A stretch of DNA of 64,000 bases from Reticulitermes speratus. Taxonomy: Eukaryota; Arthropoda; Insecta; Blattodea; Rhinotermitidae. A program made the translations under genes and the position numbers. The notes under the pieces were generated by a model that searched no databases, was not told the origin of the DNA, and saw only the letters and a program-made list of their open reading frames with translations. Within the stretch, counting starts at the first letter, position 1; each line of letters begins with the position of its first letter. The DNA is taken from NCBI GenBank assembly GCA_021186555.1, contig JAJKFL010000013.1:17353243-17417242 (forward strand), read 5' to 3'. Shown here in pieces: positions 46,011-57,207 of this stretch.

Positions 46011-47436
46011 TATTAACATATAATAGATTACAAAAGTGATTCATGTTATATTACAGTATTCTTGCAGCTAACATAAACCCTGTGGGGTTTCACAATCTGT
46101 AATTACGTCAGTATTGTTAAAAGTATAATATATTAAAACAATAAAACAGTGTTGTTTTTGGCGGCATTTTCAGTTGAATATGTATAAAAAGTTGTCTGTT
46201 ATGTTGTGGTTTTTCTTTGTATACAACCATCTAATTCATTTATGCTATCTGAACCGTACATTTTAATAAATATGTTTTAAATAGAAGGTAATAAAGTGTA
46301 CATTTGTCGGAATAAGACTTTATACATCTAATTCATCTGCAGTCCCTTTATGGTTCTTGTCCCTGTGTTATGTGTAGCGAGTTCCGTGTAAAGGGTTATT
46401 GTGTTCATCTGTACAAGGGCCACGTAGATAGTTTTATTTTGATAAATCGTATCGTTTGTTGGATCTGTGTAAGGGAAGTTCGGGCATGCTTTTGGATTTG
46501 TCAGTGATATTTTGTGGTGACGTCGTGAAAGCGTATGAGACAATTGACTACGTCATTTGTTGTCGTTCATACAGCGCTATCAAGTATCCTCTGTAAACGA
46601 AGGTCATCAGCAAGTAGAGCGTATGCTTGGGACATTTTAAATGCTGTGTGTCAGTTTTTGGCCACTCCTTTCGAAGACTTTTAAGTATATAGGAGACATT
46701 TTTAATGGTTTACGCCACGAGGCATGCATGATTTCACAACACACTGAAGGTGGATGGCCAGACGTAGTGTTTTCTTATGTGGTGTTGCCAGCTCAGAAGC
46801 AAACAAAATGTATTTTGCACAAATGACATGACAGTACATGACGCGAATGACGTGTTGTTTGAATAAGCATGGCGCTGAGAGGTATTTTGCAAAATAAATA
46901 TTACAAAACACACAACTTTTTGCATCCAAGCCCGTCTGGGATATAGCCAACGTATTTGCTGACTGTACTCGCTTGTGAAGTGACCACTAGAGCTGCGTCT
47001 GTAGTAGTTTCTGTGGCCCTCGTGAGGACTGGTTCTTTGTGATTTTTGTGCAAGGACTGGCAGTGCAGGTACCAGCTACTATTTAAACGTGACTGCGACC
47101 GTGACAAATTTTTGCTTCGAAGCTCCTGGTCCAGCAGCATGCATTGCCTTCATAGAATGCTGTACTGTGCGGTACTGCATTCATTATCACCGTTGTCTTG
47201 ACAACCAGCAGACCCTAACAGCAGCCAGAGCGTTCATTTGTTTCGCATGGCAGCGCACCGATATCCAACTCCGAAAATAGGCAGTGATGTTGTAGTAATC
47301 AATAGCTGGAAAATTACATTCAGTTTTACGTATTCGATATATAGTAGTAAAAATTCATTTATTTCCACAATGCAGTAGCCTACACGATGATCGTGATATT
47401 TTCATTTTTACGGTAAGTTCGTGATGACCCGGAGAT
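46011..47436. other. No recognised gene
   Basis: AT-rich at the left. CATCTAATTCAT is repeated at ~46228 and ~46325. Nothing else recognised. Confidence 0.4.
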
Positions 47437-47448
47437 AAATGTATAGTA

Positions 47449-47568
47449 TGAGGTCTGCGCTCTTCTGGGATATTACGTGGCGTCGTGTGGTAATTGTTTA
47501 CTGACGTTTCGGGACAACGTATCGGTCCCATCTTCACGGGTCAAGAGTCGTGGCGGAAGCCTGAAATC
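47449..47568. mobile_element. PAL1 deletion derivative, 120 bp, 12-bp TSD
   Basis: Flanked by AAATGTATAGTA (47437-47448) and AAATGTGTAGTA (47569-47580). It retains the left arm (GCGCTCTTCTGGGATATTAC, ACTGACGTTTCGGG) and loop (CATCTTCACGGGTCAAGAG), then jumps directly to the outer end GGCGGAAGCCTGAAATC. The right arm is missing. Confidence 0.82.
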
Positions 47569-48274
47569 AAATGTGTAGTAGATCCAACCCACAGTGAAAT
47601 TGCCCAAAATTTTATGAGAATTCTCAGAATTTTGTTGTGAACCAGGTTTTGCCGTTTTGAACCGAGGATTTGCAGAAGAGTGTTGAAGGAGTGTCTGAAC
47701 TTAACTGAGAGAAGTAACGGAAGGACGTAGCTTTCAAGTGAGTTATTAATCAAGCAGTGTGAAATGGGTTTGATACTTAGCATGCATGGGCAGATGAAAA
47801 TGCATCACATTTTAACCAGAAAACGTCCAAGAAAAGAAGCGGCTGATGTCTGGCCGTAAATACATACATACACGGTTATTAGAAAATTACGCTGGATAGG
47901 ACGGCCTCAGGCTACGGTCATGTGACGGGCTTTTGTGGAGACGGTGGTTGTGTTCTAGGTACTTAAAATTTGGAGATAATAATAATGAATTGCATTAAGT
48001 GCCTGAAGTTACACATACTTTTGCCCGTTACAAGTAAATTCTTTATGAATCGCCATAGTTAAACTAACAGTGAAAAATCAGTTTTCATTGCAGGAAATGA
48101 CAGGTTAGAGATGCAGATTTGAGTGTGTGCATACCGCAAAATTACGTATTTGTTGTACCTTTCAGTTAACTTCGGGTGTTCTCCAATGAAGTTCTTGTTA
48201 AGAGGGTAGGCCTTGTTACTTCAAAGACACTGTGTTAACGGAACTGCTGTTATTTGTCAGTACCTCTGTGGTGG

Positions 48275-48533
48275 AGGCCGTGCCATGGCCCAGGCGGTTA
48301 GTCGCCGGCCTCTCGCCGCAGAGGCCCGGGTCGGTCCATGTGGGATTTGTGGTGGACAAAGTGACACTGGGACAGGGTTTTCTCCGAGTACTTCGGTTTT
48401 CCCCTGTCAATTTCATTCCACCGGTGCTCCATTAAAATGGAAAAGCAGAAAAAACCTCATCATCTTCATCACAGGGTTGCACAATAAGCCTCAGGGCTGC
48501 GGTGCGTCCGTAGCATCTGCTGCGGGGCCCTTC
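48275..48533 (+). mobile_element. SINE-B with B-box deletion
   Basis: The head GGCCGTGCCATGGCCCAGG is intact, but the sequence jumps from GAGGCCCGGG directly to TCGGTCCATG. About 12 bases with most of the B box are lost, probably by recombination between the CCCGGG repeats on either side of it. The rest is full length, ending GCATCTGCTGCGGGGCCC. Confidence 0.87.
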
Positions 48534-49682
48534 AGTAAATAAAATGAAAACTCTGTGGTACGTGGTATTCATTGAAATATTCTTCGTTTGTCACGTGATC
48601 GAGAAATTTTTTGCTTCTAGTGGAACTCAAAATTCCATCACCGTATTCACAGAAATCCACCCCCCGTTGTCTGTCCTCTGTCAGCTGGATCCAGCCAGTT
48701 CCCGCATATCATATGATTCTAAGATAAATTTTAGTATTGTATGTCATATACTTTTCAGATCTTCAGAGCTTGAGGCTTTCCGAATGTAATTTTCTGTTCG
48801 TTTCTCCGTATGCGCCGTACGTGTATTGGCCGTCCTACCGGTTTTAATGTACACACTCAAGTAGGCGAATTGCTGTTAACAAAAAAAATGACTTTGTAAT
48901 GTGAGGCAAGGAAGTACTGAGATCACTTTAAGAGTTTGGTATTGTATAATGTTGAATAAGACGGCATGATGATGAATTGTGAGTTGGTTAAGTCCAAAGA
49001 GGAAGTGGTTATGTCCGGTTGTATTTTAGGTTATTTTTCATAGGATTTTACCTCATTTGAGCCCGGTGCCCGCCATTGTAACGTATGAATAATTTGCTCA
49101 GATGGTCTATGAAGCATCACGAACAGCACTGTGCCCAGAAAAGGTAACGTGTTCGGTCCGGTGTTGTGTATGGCGGAAATTTACGGCTTGTTCATGCGAC
49201 TTGTTCGCCTGAGGCAGTTCAGGAAGCGTAGTACAATACTTCGGGCATGTCGGGCGAGAGATTTTATAGCGCACGTTCAACAGAGCTTGTGAAATGTTAG
49301 CAGCACTGGCGATGCCAGTACTGTTTGCTTTCTGTCTTTCATGTTCCACACAGCAACTTCAGATCAAGGTACCTATGTGAAGCTCGGGGCCATGTTTGGA
49401 CGGGTTATACATTTTCAGCCCATCTCTGGGGTGAAACATACGGAGAAACGTATTTTTCAGTTTTTTTTTTGAATGAAGGTAGGGGGATATACCAGACACA
49501 TGGATTTGATTCAAAATCGATTTAATACGTTTATCTAAATTTTTACTGATTTTTATTATAAATTGTGTCCAGTGACGGACTTCATAATTAGGAAGCATTG
49601 ATCTGTGGGGTGCTGAGATCATATGCACTGATTTTTCAAAACGCAGTGTTATGCCGTGACATGGTTACATACTTAGCCAACT

Positions 49683-49925
49683 GACCATGCCATGGATGAG
49701 GCATTCAGGCACCGGCTTCTCACCACGGAGACCCGGGTTCAGTCGTACGGCAGTCCGTTTGGGATTTGTAGTGGACACAGTAAAACGGATAGGGTTTGCT
49801 CCGAATGTTTTACGTTTTTCCTGTCAGTTGTCATTCCACCACGAATACTGCATAATTACTCCATCCATTGCCCGAGGGATGGACATGGGGCCCACGAACG
49901 GGCCGTAGTTACACCACTCCAACGC
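49683..49925 (+). mobile_element. SINE-B relative, diverged
   Basis: CCATGCCATGGATGAGGCAT, TCTCACCACGGAGACCCGGG, GTTTGGGATTTGTAGTGGAC and TCCTGTCAGTTGTCATTCCA follow the SINE-B order with a diverged 3' end. Confidence 0.65.
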
Positions 49926-50399
49926 CAGAGTAAAGTTCATAGCACACTGCACGTTATATTATGCTTCTCGAGTACCTTATAGGTATCAGGCGTTTCGGCT
50001 GTTGTTGCTCGACGTTAATCAGCATATTCAGCTTGTTTCTCTTTCATGCTGATCTGGTTCGTATGTCTGTAAGATAGATGCTAATATTATCCTTCCGTCT
50101 TCTACACGTGCCTTACCTGCTGTAATTTATTCCCTTCAGGTTTTGGTTACCGTTTCACTTGTGCGTGTTGCTTGTCCAGTTCATCCTTATCGTCGTTGCT
50201 AATTAAGTCGCCCAAACAGTTTTAGTTTACACCTCGAAAGACAGACCGCTTGGATGGTCAGACGTAGGCGGATCATGTTAAAAGTGATCTTTGATAAATT
50301 GGGGCGTGCAGGTGGGTGCTGGATTGAAGCTGAAAGTAGTGTTCAAGGCGGGCTGTTTTGAACATGACGAACTTCGGATTGCATTAACACACGGAATTT

Positions 50400-50536
50400 G
50401 AGTTTTCAGGTTTTGACAGTGGCGTAGCGGAGGTTTCCGTTCCCCGAGGTCTTCGCTCTTCTGGGATGTTACGCAGCGCAACATCCAAGAAGAGCGAAGA
50501 CCATAACTACACCTTGGCGGAAGCCTGAAATCTCGA
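50400..50536. mobile_element. PAL1 short derivative
   Basis: Arms of ~30 bp (GGTCTTCGCTCTTCTGGG and CAAGAAGAGCGAAGACC) meet almost directly. The loop with the GAAACGTCG core is deleted. Outer ends (GTTTTCAGG left, GGCGGAAGCCTGAAATC right) lie on both sides. Confidence 0.75.
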
Positions 50537-50562
50537 TTCAGTTCTTGTCCAAGGATATTTCG

Positions 50563-50655
50563 GTTTTTGAAGGTGAGGACAGTACGTAGCCTCGAAACGT
50601 CGGGATCCGGCTACCCATTGCCGTAGCGTCATATCCACAGCAGAATGAATTTGTT
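50563..50655 (+). mobile_element. PAL1-related half element
   Basis: GGTGAGGACAG ... GCCTCGAAACGTCGGG followed by CCGTAGCGTCATATCCACAG matches the right half of PAL1 (core plus arm). No left arm is present. Confidence 0.55.
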
Positions 50656-50764
50656 GCCGGACATGGCAACTGTGGGCTTTTGAATGTAGGCCGTGGAGTT
50701 CGTTTGCAGCAACAAGCCTGACGTCGTATGAAAGGTAAAGGAGGAGAATAGCAGACAGTGGTAT

Positions 50765-50970
50765 ACGTGATTTCAGGCTTCCACCGTCGTGTAAATGATA
50801 TCTTCCTTCTTCTGGGATGTTACGCGGCGTAGATTGGTAGTTACCGACGTTTCGGGACAGTCTGTCGGTAACTGTTTCACCCTTGGAAGATGGGACCGAT
50901 AGGTTGTCCCGAATCGTCGGTAACTACCAGTCTACGCTACGTAACATCCCAGAAGAACGAAGATCTCATA
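50765..50970. mobile_element. PAL1 palindromic element
   Basis: The outer end TGATTTCAGGCTTCCACCGT is followed by arms TTCTTCTGGGATGTTACGC and CTACGTAACATCCCAGAAG. The loop carries CTTGGAAGATGGGACCG ... TTGTCCCGAATCGTCGGTAA. The arms match over ~75 bp. Confidence 0.87.
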
Positions 50971-51881
50971 GGTACTGGCAGTTTCTGAATTGAAGTAAAA
51001 GTATCTATGGAATGTGTGGGTCCTGCAACTGCATGTGTCCAGTAGCAAGTTGCGGTGGGTGAGCAACAGGATTCCTGAATAGAGGATACTGACAGCTAAA
51101 ATCTATAAATTGTCCGCACCGTTCTGCAAGGAATTTCGTGTAAAGGCGTAAGGTTGCCGTGTGACAATAAATAGCCATCTCACTGAACGTTTTCACCCCA
51201 AATCCATAGTTTAGATTTGTTTGCGGAGCAGTTTCACTGTTGTTACAATAACCCTAGCAAGTTGTGTGGACCGTACTACAAGGAGAAAGTTCTGCCAAAC
51301 ACGACAGTGTTGTAAAAGATACCTTGGGATCGTTGGGCCACTCATTCTTCGCTGTCAGGTGCTATAGCGAGGGGGGGGGGGGCTGCAATGTTGCCAGCTG
51401 TAGAAAAGATGTTTTGACCGAGTGACGTTGTTCTGCCTTTGTTTCGTAGGTAGGAAGAACCTTGCAAAACCTGGGTCACTGTGTATGTTCAGGGATAGGG
51501 ATTGACGCATTCACTTACATGGCAACAGTAGAGCCGAGTGACCTTTCCAGTACAACTTTCTTCACGTATTTGTTGAGCTAAACAAAATGCCCCGAGTTTA
51601 AGAACAGGTTTAATTTGTAGAACTTAAGTATGGACGTGAAATATGTAGAACTCAAGTTTTCATCACCTGTCATGGAATCGAAGGCGAGTGGCTTACACAG
51701 CTGCGTTGTATTCCAAAAATTCACGGTTGGAATATCCTTCCGGTGACCTGATATTCTGTTTGATTCTGCTACAAGTTTTACACAGTCTGCAGGCAAATGC
51801 TGGGTTAGTGTATAAACGCATCCCAATTGCACGATCGAGAATTTGGAACTCCGTATTTTTGGAGGTCCCGGTTTGGAATTT

Positions 51882-52172
51882 GTGGGCCGGGATAGCGTAG
51901 TCGGTTACGGACTCGCTACGGGCTGGACGGTCCGGGGATCGAATCCCGGTGGGGGCGAGATTTTCCGCACCCGTCCAGACCGGCCGTGGCGCCCACCCAG
52001 CCTCCTATACAGTGGGTACCGGGTCATTCCCCGGGTAAAGCGACCGGGACGTGGCGTTGACCACCCACCCCTTCCAGCGCCGAGGTTAAAGAAAGAGTGG
52101 AGTATACCTCTACTCCCCCTCTGGGCCTTAGTGGTCTGTTCTAGGGTGAACGTTACCAGTACTTTACCTTTA
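51882..52172 (+). mobile_element. SINE-A (tRNA-derived), full length, 15-bp TSD
   Basis: The element is flanked by CCCGGTTTGGAATTT at 51867-51881 and 52173-52187. The 5' tRNA-like head has an A box near GGGATAGCGTAGTCGG and a perfect B box (GGGGATCGAATCCCGG). The body runs through ...CCGCACCCGTCCAGACC..., GGGTACCGGGTCATTCC and GGTTAAAGAAAGAGTGGAG. The tail is TACTTTACCTTTAC, not poly(A). Best copy of the family in this window. Confidence 0.92.
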
Positions 52173-52317
52173 CCCGGTTTGGAATTTTGGTCCGGAGAGA
52201 CTACAAACCGTGAAATTTTAGAATCACAATCAGATTTGATGTTTTCGAATGCAAAAGCAACCGCGCCGTGTTTTATACAGGGACGTACAATTCACGCGGA
52301 GTAGATAATTGCTTACA

Positions 52318-52450
52318 CCAACAGTGGAACACCAAGGAGGCGGGAAGATAAAATTGAAGATGCATTTTAAAGAAATGGTGTTGGACATTGACAGAAGGAA
52401 CTGGCTTAGGATCGTGTTCATTGGCGGGTTTGGGTATTAGAGGCGTTCGT
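52318..52450 (+). mobile_element. Decayed LINE C-terminal fragment
   Basis: The plus strand reads GTPRRREDKIEDAF, stop, RNGVGH, stop, QKELA, stop, DRVHWRVWV. This follows the order GRPRxRWxDxIxxDL ... WRxLAxDRxxWRxLV known at the C-terminus of several LINE clades. It lies about 130 bp downstream of a SINE-A copy. Confidence 0.5.
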
Positions 52451-53947
52451 AATAACGGAAAGTAGGTGTCTTTTTTTTTTGTGTGCCGTAGAAAACCGTC
52501 AGTATTGTACGATTCATGATTTTTTGTATCCGGCTTTACCTTTGATTTCGGGATCCATAATTTTTTCTTCTTCTGAGACCGGTATGGTTCCGTTTGGGAC
52601 GCTGTCTTGTTTGTTTTTGTCAAGGTTAGGCGTGGGCATTCCATGAACGCCTCCCGAGAGCTGCCCAGTAAGGCACCTGCGAGATCCTGTGTGTGCATGT
52701 CGGCGTATTCACGGTATAATAAAGCTGCATGTGTGCACAGCTTCCACTACAGGAGTTCAGAGTTCAACTGAGGTGTCCTTTCCACCCATAGCCTTGTGAC
52801 ATCACATACCGTTCCAGCTGAATCCTTGTTATATTATTCCTTTTTCCTTAAGCAATATGCCAGTTGGATCGTCGACAGATCTGCTGCAGTATTGGTGTAG
52901 ACTTGTATATTTTAAAGCTTACATTTAAACCCGAATCGTTCGTAATTTATACTTTATCGGCTGTCATCTCCAAAGAGTCGCTGTTCTTAGATTTTACGTC
53001 ATTCGATTCCCACTTTAGAATGTATGCTTTTGTCGTCATTGCATGTTTACGTGGTAGCTTCCGATTTTCACTGAGATAGCAGATATTTTCAGTATGAAAT
53101 ATGGATGATAACAATGAACGTTCTATTTCACCAGCACCCGTAAATAGCTTATTTAGATCTGAAGGCACCAGTGTTTCTTATCAAGATGTCTAGAGTTGAA
53201 CATTTCAAGGGTTACGAATGAAAAGATGACGTGGTCGCCACTACAATGTATATTTTCAGAGGAACTTACCGCTCCGAACACCTTTCCTGTCCGGAGAATG
53301 GTTCTGCGGTTCCCCTTCGCAGTGCCCCGCATTCGCGTGACACGTGGCAGTAGAATTTGTTTAGGAGATCAGTTGGGGATGGAACACCGTGCAATGTGGC
53401 GCCGTTCTTCAAGTTTCTAATTCTCTCGTAGAAGAAACCGAATAGTCCAAATTGCTGATACCAAATCCAGTCATTAGATTAGAATTTGAACTAGTTCCTC
53501 GATTTCCTGTCCTGTCCACGTACAGTCAGCTTCATTAAGATCCACATATTGTGCATTGATCTTTTTCGAAGAGGCTTTCCTCACCCAAAATCTTTGTTTA
53601 TGTATTATCCAAATTAAACGCCCAGTTGACTATAAACTCCATAGATTTCATTGTCCTGACAGTAGTAGGTGGCCCGTGTAAATTACGACTTACCTCACTT
53701 CTGTATTTCGTTAACGCTACAACATTTCACAATACAAACCATCGAACAAAATTACCGTTTTGCAATGTATTTTTAGTGCCTTTAGCAGTCCTGACCTTGT
53801 TATGAACCTTGTTTAAAAATGCCATTTTTTTTCTCGAAAATCACCCTCCTGCAGTGCTTTGATGTTACTAGTTCATGTACTGGCGTTTCTTTAAAATCAA
53901 ATTTGCACGTGAAAGTGTGAGGTTTGAGAGGTTCTTACAGCGGTGAC
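52451..53947. other. No recognised feature
   Basis: No repeat family or coding domain identified. Confidence 0.4.
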
Positions 53948-54076
53948 ATCTGGGATGTTACGCCGCGTAGTCTGGTGAAAATTTTACGACGTTTCAGAGG
54001 GATTTACTGCCTTTCTCGTGCGAAAGGATGGTACTTTATACCAGGCTACACGGCGTCACGTTATGGAAGACTGTAA
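53948..54076. mobile_element. PAL1-related palindrome
   Basis: The arms CTGGGATGTTACGCCGCG and ACGGCGTCACGTTATGGAAG pair, as do TAGTCTGGT and ACCAGGCTA. ACGACGTTTCAGAGGG gives the core on the minus strand. Confidence 0.7.
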
Positions 54077-55752
54077 AATTACAAAAATACTTCATTGGTT
54101 CGAGTAAATGTAAGAATTAAGATACCTCAATTATGAACGAAAGCCAACATAATTGCTTCTAGCCCAGAGACTTTAAAAACATTGTTAAGATATACATAAA
54201 CTCAACTGAATGTTAAAAACTGTCGTATAAACTGTGGAGTGTCGTGTAAAACACCGTACCGACTAATTTGGATGTCAGCGGATCTCAGCTTTAAGTTACC
54301 AACTTGTGATACAACAGGAGTGTTCAGATGTTTGATGTGTCAGATCGTAAACACGTTTAATAGGAATATAAGCTAGCTCCGGATATAAATATACGATATA
54401 AAAGCAACGTCCACGTGAGGTTCCGACGTATGATGGCGTGTCCTCGGCTGTCTGTCGTCGTTAGGCTCCTAAAATCACCTTTTACGACCGCAATAGTACG
54501 CATGCGTGAAGTTAAACAACATTACGCGATAGACCCTTATTCACACTGAAAAGTACAGTGCACAGTGAGTGTCAAGCCTGAAACTGGACTTCATGTAAAG
54601 GTGTGCAAGCTTGTGTAGTTCCTTCCTCAGTGTAAACAGCGGGAATTTCTTTTGTCCGCAGCAGTGCATTTTCTATAACGTAGATGTTAAAAGAGTTACA
54701 TAAAAAGTGGATAATTTCTTTACGATTCGAATAACTTTTAACGTCTCGAGAAGGGCTATGCTGTCTGCAATTAGCCATTACGTAGGTATTTTCAGTATAT
54801 TTCTTCTTTGCCCTCCTCATTTGTAAGTTCACACAGCTTTGTCGGTATTTCTTTGTGTTTGTAATTGTCTCGTATGCCGAAAAGTTGATGAAATTGATAA
54901 ATTGCGGAAGTACTTCTTGTACGGGGACGGGAAATGTCGCAGTCTGTGTGTCTTCTTCACACGTTCTCCCATAAGGACGTGCCTTATACCAGACGGTAGA
55001 GTGCATGCAGCATTCACAGACTAGAAATGCGCTGATAATAAGGTACTCGACAGCTTGAACAGTCAGCCAATGTCTGTTTTCTTCCTGGTTTATTTATCTA
55101 GTATCAGTATTGGCTATGTGGTATCAACTGTAGGGTGTGAATTAAAAGCGGTGTGGACGGACGTGGTTATGGCCTATTAAGGTAACAGTCGCCGAGAGTT
55201 TTTGTGGACTAATCTTTCGAATACAGAACAGGAATGCCGAAAGTCGATTGTGACGTTTGTCCTCTGCGTCAAATTACGGTTCGTTATAATTAAATCGCGG
55301 CAAAAAAAAAACGTAAGACGCATTTATATTGTACTTTGTGTATAATCAGTGTTTGCGTGTAGACACATCACATGAAACCAGTCCGCACCCTCACGTGTTT
55401 GTTTAAGATTAAGTTTTATCACCTAGATTTTTCAAGGCTGTAAACAGTTTGAGAATGTAATCTGACACTTCTTGAATTTCAGCGTCATTTAGATTGTTGG
55501 TATTAAACGTTGTCACATACAACTTTTGCACTGCACATTTACGTACAGATAGCCAGCCTGTCCTGTTCCGGTTACCAGACAGTGGTATTAACATGCATGT
55601 CCCTGCTTTAGAAGTATTTGTCAGTGTTATGATGTCCGTGACATTTCTTCTTAATGCGGCGTGGCACCTTCTGCATTTCATTTTCATGTTGGTCCGTGAA
55701 GCCGGCTACTGGAAGCGTCACGTTACGTAAGAATTCCAGTCGTTAAAGTAAC
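54077..55752. other. No recognised gene
   Basis: Minus-strand frames of 144 codons (54572-55006) and 92 codons (55409-55687) are the least repeat-like in the window. I recognise no domain in either and cannot exclude chance. Confidence 0.35.
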
Positions 55753-55883
55753 TTAGGCCGCGTTCTCACGGGGCGTGAACCACGCGCGTGAGTCACACTT
55801 TCGTGCTCACTCGTGTTGCCTCCACGCTTGGTGGAAAGCGTGAGCTGTTCACACGGACAAAAGGTTTCAGTACAATCGTGGCC

Positions 55884-56246
55884 ATGGACGAGATAGTTGC
55901 TGAGGGCTGTGCCGTAGTGTGCTCTGTGTTTTGTGGAATTTTAGCATATCAAATTGTTCGCGCACTCCACAAAAGACAAGAAAAACGTCGGAGAAAGCGT
56001 TGGTGGGTTAAGGAGTGGATAGCACGGCGCCCACTTGTGGGAGCATCCAGATTTATTGATACCGAACTGAAACATCGCTATCCAGATGACTTCAAAAACT
56101 TACTGCGAATGACAGAAATACAGTTTGAATACTTGTTAAGCAGAGTCAGTCCACTTATAACAAAACGGGACACCAATATGAGGAAATACAGAACTTCTCA
56201 GGTTTTTGAACTTCCTTATAATTTCTGCAGGTCCGAAACCACGTAA
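55884..56246 (+). pseudogene. Harbinger transposase (HARBI1/ALP1-like), N-terminal fragment
   Basis: I chose the ATG at 55884 (MDEIVAEG...) because family-like sequence begins shortly after it; an upstream in-frame ATG at 55788 lies inside or next to the TIR. Residues 1-100 match the N-terminal region of PIF/Harbinger transposases. They show a basic stretch (KRQEKRRRKRWWVKEWI, ~30-46), then RRPLVGASR, a DDFKNLLRM segment (~68-75) and the characteristic LITKRDTNMR (~91-100). Residues after ~100 come from the junction with the antisense MADF gene and are not transposase. Family transposases are roughly 350-450 residues, so about three quarters, including all DDE residues, is missing. The fragment cannot catalyse transposition. 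It might at most yield a short peptide; no evidence of expression is visible. Confidence 0.85.
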
Positions 56247-56402
56247 GTTCAAAGCGGCTGATATTCGTTTTGCTGCCGCCTCCCTTAAATCGCCATCTCG
56301 ATACTCCTCCAAAGTGGCATTATACAGAATAGGTTCGTTGTGGTATAAATCCAAGAAACGTAAAGTGTCGCTGTCACTGAGTCTTAGCATTTGTGACGAC
56401 AT
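56136..56402 (-). pseudogene. Harbinger accessory protein, MADF (Myb/SANT-like) domain fragment
   Basis: The minus-strand frame starts at the ATG ending at 56402. Residues ~12-71 look like a MADF domain: FLDLYHNEPILYN, then a charged spacer, REAAAKRISAAL and EIIRKFKNLRSS, the usual order of MADF helices. Autonomous Harbinger elements carry such a DNA-binding partner of the transposase, which helps nuclear import and end binding (family knowledge). Residues after ~71 (VFPHIGV...) are read from the antisense of the transposase fragment, so the deletion junction lies near 56184-56190. The two genes are arranged tail to tail with their starts facing the two TIRs. It is a truncated, probably non-functional gene. 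Confidence 0.8.
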
Positions 56403-57207
56403 CTTACCTCACGAACGCCAGCACCACGACTGAAAATCTAACATGGTTTGATCCTGCCACGACAGGATCGTGGACTGCTGACGTCACACGCAAGGTCCAC
56501 GACTCCGCGTTCACACGGGTAGTGGCCCACGAAAGTGTGACTCACGCGCGTGGTTCACGCCCCGTGAGAACGCGGTCTTAAGGACGGAGTCGTCGCCACA
56601 CGTGGTGTGCCCATCGATGTTTGCGAGTAAGGGAGGGCGTAGCTACAGCCCAGTTTTACTTTCGTGATATTGTGTGTAATTCACGTACTGGTGTGGGATT
56701 TGTGTATTCTTATTTAAATTAGGACGTGATTATGTAATTCACATGTTAACGATTTGCGTGCTCCTTGGTGTAGGATACGCCTGTCTGGATACCTGTTCAT
56801 AAGTGGCGTTGTATGGAGGCGAGCTGTTAGGAAGGCTGTGTTACTGCGTTTTTGTTGAGTTATTTGATAGAGCGGTGGGAAATTATGTGGAATCTGATCA
56901 AGAATAAGGATTGATTAAGTATTGCTCTATGCCTTTTTTCCACATTCCGTTTTGTCTCGATGTTTGTAAGAGTCCATATAGGTCTATGGTTTGGGCTAAG
57001 TATTTTGCAGATTTTGCGTGTGTGTTTTGGCTTTCTTCTGTGCATATTGTCAGTTTTCTAATTCGTGTTATTTATTGCAACGTAGGTGGAGCAGTGACTG
57101 GCCAAGAGAAACAAATAGTTTTTGGTTCACCTGTTTTTTTTTGTAACTGTGTAAAGCTCAAAACTTGTTTATAAAATAGGTCATTCCGATTAAAATTTGT
57201 TTACACG

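Larger units (their letters stand above)
55756..56577 (+). mobile_element. PIF/Harbinger DNA transposon, internally deleted (822 bp)
   Basis: The ends are near-perfect 50-bp terminal inverted repeats (one mismatch, at position 2). The left end starts GGCCGCGTTCTCACGGGGC and the right end reads GACCGCGTTCTCACGGGGC on the other strand. The element is flanked by TTA at 55753-55755 and 56578-56580, the 3-bp target duplication typical of PIF/Harbinger. Inside, the 5' part of a transposase gene (+) abuts the 5' part of a MADF/Myb-like gene (-); these are the two genes carried by autonomous Harbingers. Everything between them, including the catalytic DDE region, is gone, so the copy is non-autonomous. 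The near-identical TIRs suggest a recent insertion. This is the best-defined transposon in the window. Confidence 0.93.

Noticed and set aside
51843-52304. 153-codon plus frame as a gene
   Set aside because: Almost all of it is the SINE-A copy at 51882-52172, with target duplications on both sides.
55884-56246. Domesticated HARBI1-type host gene
   Set aside because: Near-perfect TIRs and a TTA target duplication show it is a transposon, and the catalytic domain is missing.
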